A stretch of DNA of 7,995 nucleotides from Desulfobacteraceae bacterium (GTDB lineage Bacteria; Desulfobacterota; Desulfobacteria; Desulfobacterales; UBA5616): NCBI GenBank assembly GCA_030620375.1, contig JAUXEW010000132.1, positions 1 to 7,995 on the forward strand, read 5' to 3'. A model generated the notes under the pieces. The model was not told the DNA's origin, did not search any database, and saw only the letters and a list, made by a program, of their open reading frames with translations. Below, one piece after another: positions 6,059 to 7,995 of this stretch (position 1 is its first letter; each line of letters opens with the position of its first letter). Position numbers and translations under genes: made by a program.

Positions 6059-7995
6059 TTAGAATACGGCACTGCAACCTACCCTGTATCGTCTTCCCTC
6101 ATCCGGGTAGCCGTTTACCGTGGAGTATGCTTTGTCTGTGAGGTTTTCGATCCTGAAGAAAACTTCTTTGTTTGGCCTATTTCCGAAATGGTAAGCTAAT
6201 TGTGCGGTTACATCGGTGAAATCACCAAGGGGGGCAGGGGAGCTGCCTTTTGGCAGAAAACGTTCGTTTTCGTAGGATGAAACATGCGTTGAAAACAATG
6301 CCATTTCGATATCATGGAAAAAATAAGAAGCACCGCCGCCAAAAATAAATTCAGGGACTTCTTTGTCCCGGATCCATGATCCGTTTTCCTTTCGTCTTGT
6401 CTTCATTGCAGTTACATTAAAGAAGAACTGGAGGCCGTTTTCAAGACGCTGTGATTGGATGTCCAGTTCTACCCCGACATTCTCAAGATCGGCATTCTCA
6501 TACAAGGCATAGTCCTCTCCATTGACGATGACGATTTGACTGGTTAATACGGCTGCATTGTCTTGCTTAACGTAAAATCCCGTAAGGGCGATTTCACCGA
6601 AGCGCTGATTTTTTTTTCGAATGCCAAGGTCAACCTTGGTCCGTGTTTCGGTTCCGGGAATTTGCAGATGAATGTCAATCATGCCGGGAGATGCGGCTAT
6701 CCGGCCCCACGTAAAATTTCCCAAAACGGCAAAGTCGCCTGTTAATTCATAAGACAAGCCAACGGTTACGGTATGCAGCGGGTCCTCCCACTCATTTTCC
6801 ACCAGGACTGATTTTAACTCACCGGCACTGCCTTCTACATTGAAACCACCAAATTGTTCAAAGTAAGTTCGGCTACCCCTGTAGCCCGCATTTACACCCA
6901 GTTTGCCGAAATCGTGTTCATCCACAACAACCCCGGAGTAAGTCCATAACTCGCCGGGACGGCCCACATAGAAGCGTTTGCCTGTGGGGGATTTCCAGAA
7001 GTTAAACATCCCGCCGAAACGCAATACATTATGATCGGAGAGATTGAGGCTTTGAATGGCGTTAATACCGTACTCGTGATCTTTTTCCCACCAGTCTTCC
7101 GAACCGGTTCGATGGCCTTTAAATTTTCGTTTTGCATAATTTAATGTTATGTCGGTAGATGCAGATGAACCGGAAGCATAATTCATCTTGCCCACAAAGA
7201 TGTATGTCGTCATGGGATCAAAGCTGTCTCGCCGTGTTTGTAAGGTTTTAGTTGCGGGGGGTTCGGCAAGTCTTAATTCTCGTTCACCGAAAATAACAAA
7301 GGAATTTAGCGTCAAGGAAAGGTTCTTAGTGGCTTTGTATGAGAGTCGACCGTAAATGTTGGACATGTTCTCCTTTGAATTGCGAAAGTGACCATCCGTA
7401 TAATGATGACCAAGACCTATGGCGTATGCGCAATTGTTTTTTGTATTACCGTGACTCAGCTGTATTCTGGAGGTGTTGTTGCTGCCGTAAATCGTATCGA
7501 TCCGGGTTTCTTTCGATTTGTAATCCCGGGGAATGATGTTAATCATGCCGGTCATGCCGCCGGGTCCGAGCAACATGGCGCTGCTGGAACGGACGACTTC
7601 AATTCTATCGACATTTGCCGCACTTAAAAAGTAGTTTGTCTCGTAGAATTCGCGAAACCACGCGCCATCAATAGTGTATCCCGGGTAAGGGTATCGCTGG
7701 CCACGGACGGAAAAAAACGTTTTGATCTTTCGACCGCGTGTTTCCGTCCATGCGCCGGGTATATATTTCAAGGCGTCTACGACAGAATACGCCCTCATTT
7801 GTTGGATTTCTTTTTGGCCGATAACACTTGTCGCCGTTTCAAGGCCAAGGGATTCGGTATTAGGCCTGGCAATCAGGTCTCGCGGCAAAATGGTGGTGTA
7901 ATTGGACTCCCTTTTGCCGATAACGATAATATCCGGCATTTCTCCGGTTTTTGCATCCGAATCTATGGGTTCCTGTTCGGCAGCAACCGGCAAGA
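6059..7995 (-). CDS. TonB-dependent outer-membrane receptor (N-terminus cut by window edge)
   Basis: About 645 codons are open from the right edge to the TAA at 6059. The TTG at 7993 is probably not the start: the first visible residues, LPVAAEQEP, look like the end of a signal peptide cleaved near VAA. Counting from that codon, DIIVIGKR (21-28) resembles a TonB box. The plug domain spans about 50-160, with VVDALKYIPGAW, FSVRGQ, YTIDG and the hallmark RIEVVRSSSAMLLGPGGMTGMINII (130-154). The rest is a beta-barrel with alternating aromatic strands and extracellular loops. It ends in the terminal strand RYRVGCSAVF, whose final Phe is typical for BAM-assembled barrels. The plug wording is closest to siderophore-type receptors, but the substrate cannot be told. 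No TonB/ExbB/ExbD, binding protein or ABC transporter is in the window, and no Fur box can be assessed because the promoter is outside. Confidence 0.93.
   Translation of the reverse strand, partial: LPVAAEQEPIDSDAKTGEMPDIIVIGKRESNYTTILPRDLIARPNTESLGLETATSVIGQKEIQQMRAYSVVDALKYIPGAWTETRGRKIKTFFSVRGQRYPYPGYTIDGAWFREFYETNYFLSAANVDRIEVVRSSSAMLLGPGGMTGMINIIPRDYKSKETRIDTIYGSNNTSRIQLSHGNTKNNCAYAIGLGHHYTDGHFRNSKENMSNIYGRLSYKATKNLSLTLNSFVIFGERELRLAEPPATKTLQTRRDSFDPMTTYIFVGKMNYASGSSASTDITLNYAKRKFKGHRTGSEDWWEKDHEYGINAIQSLNLSDHNVLRFGGMFNFWKSPTGKRFYVGRPGELWTYSGVVVDEHDFGKLGVNAGYRGSRTYFEQFGGFNVEGSAGELKSVLVENEWEDPLHTVTVGLSYELTGDFAVLGNFTWGRIAASPGMIDIHLQIPGTETRTKVDLGIRKKNQRFGEIALTGFYVKQDNAAVLTSQIVIVNGEDYALYENADLENVGVELDIQSQRLENGLQFFFNVTAMKTRRKENGSWIRDKEVPEFIFGGGASYFFHDIEMALFSTHVSSYENERFLPKGSSPAPLGDFTDVTAQLAYHFGNRPNKEVFFRIENLTDKAYSTVNGYPDEGRRYRVGCSAVF

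Noticed and set aside
7991..7993. TTG as start codon of the TonB-dependent receptor
   Set aside because: The frame is open to the window edge and the first residues look like a signal-peptide cleavage region, so the true start lies outside.

Overview
The window reads like a Gram-negative envelope-rich locus, most likely from a desulfobacterial (Deltaproteobacteria-type) genome. This is an inference from three things: moderate base composition with AT-rich spacers, DUF1329 proteins beside a GAF/HisKA hybrid kinase and a TonB-dependent receptor, and short palindromic interspersed repeats of a kind common in such genomes. No rRNA or other taxonomic marker is present, so the assignment is tentative.

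Layout: every recognisable gene is on the minus strand. From right to left these are a TonB-dependent outer-membrane receptor (6059-7995, start beyond the right edge), a soluble hybrid sensor kinase (3328-5289), and two tandem paralogous DUF1329 secreted proteins. The first paralog is complete (1522-2793). The second (1-1212) runs off the left edge about 19 codons before its expected end. It is continuous from its ATG to the window edge, with no stop in frame.

Regulation and transcription units: the complete DUF1329 gene ends in a clear intrinsic terminator (1425-1460). The downstream copy has its own promoter-like block (around 1315-1361). A related block lies far upstream of the complete copy (around 3164-3209), so the two paralogs appear to be separate units that were duplicated with their promoter and leader. 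The leader plus signal-peptide segment is nearly identical between copies, while the mature proteins have diverged much more.

Mobile DNA: two small non-coding elements with terminal inverted repeats sit in the spacers. One (2903-3057) is flanked by a 6-bp direct repeat and lies between the conserved promoter block and the complete DUF1329 gene. Removing it recreates a good sigma-70-like promoter. The second (5482-5626) lies between the kinase and the receptor gene and contains a perfect 13-bp internal inverted repeat. The rest of the 5290-6058 spacer holds nothing I can identify.

How the genes work together is not shown by the sequence. The receptor and the DUF1329 proteins act in the outer membrane and periplasm, and the kinase is cytoplasmic. 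Its N-terminus carries two 24-residue MshEN-like motifs that lack the usual ligand-contacting Arg. Joint function is only a hypothesis.
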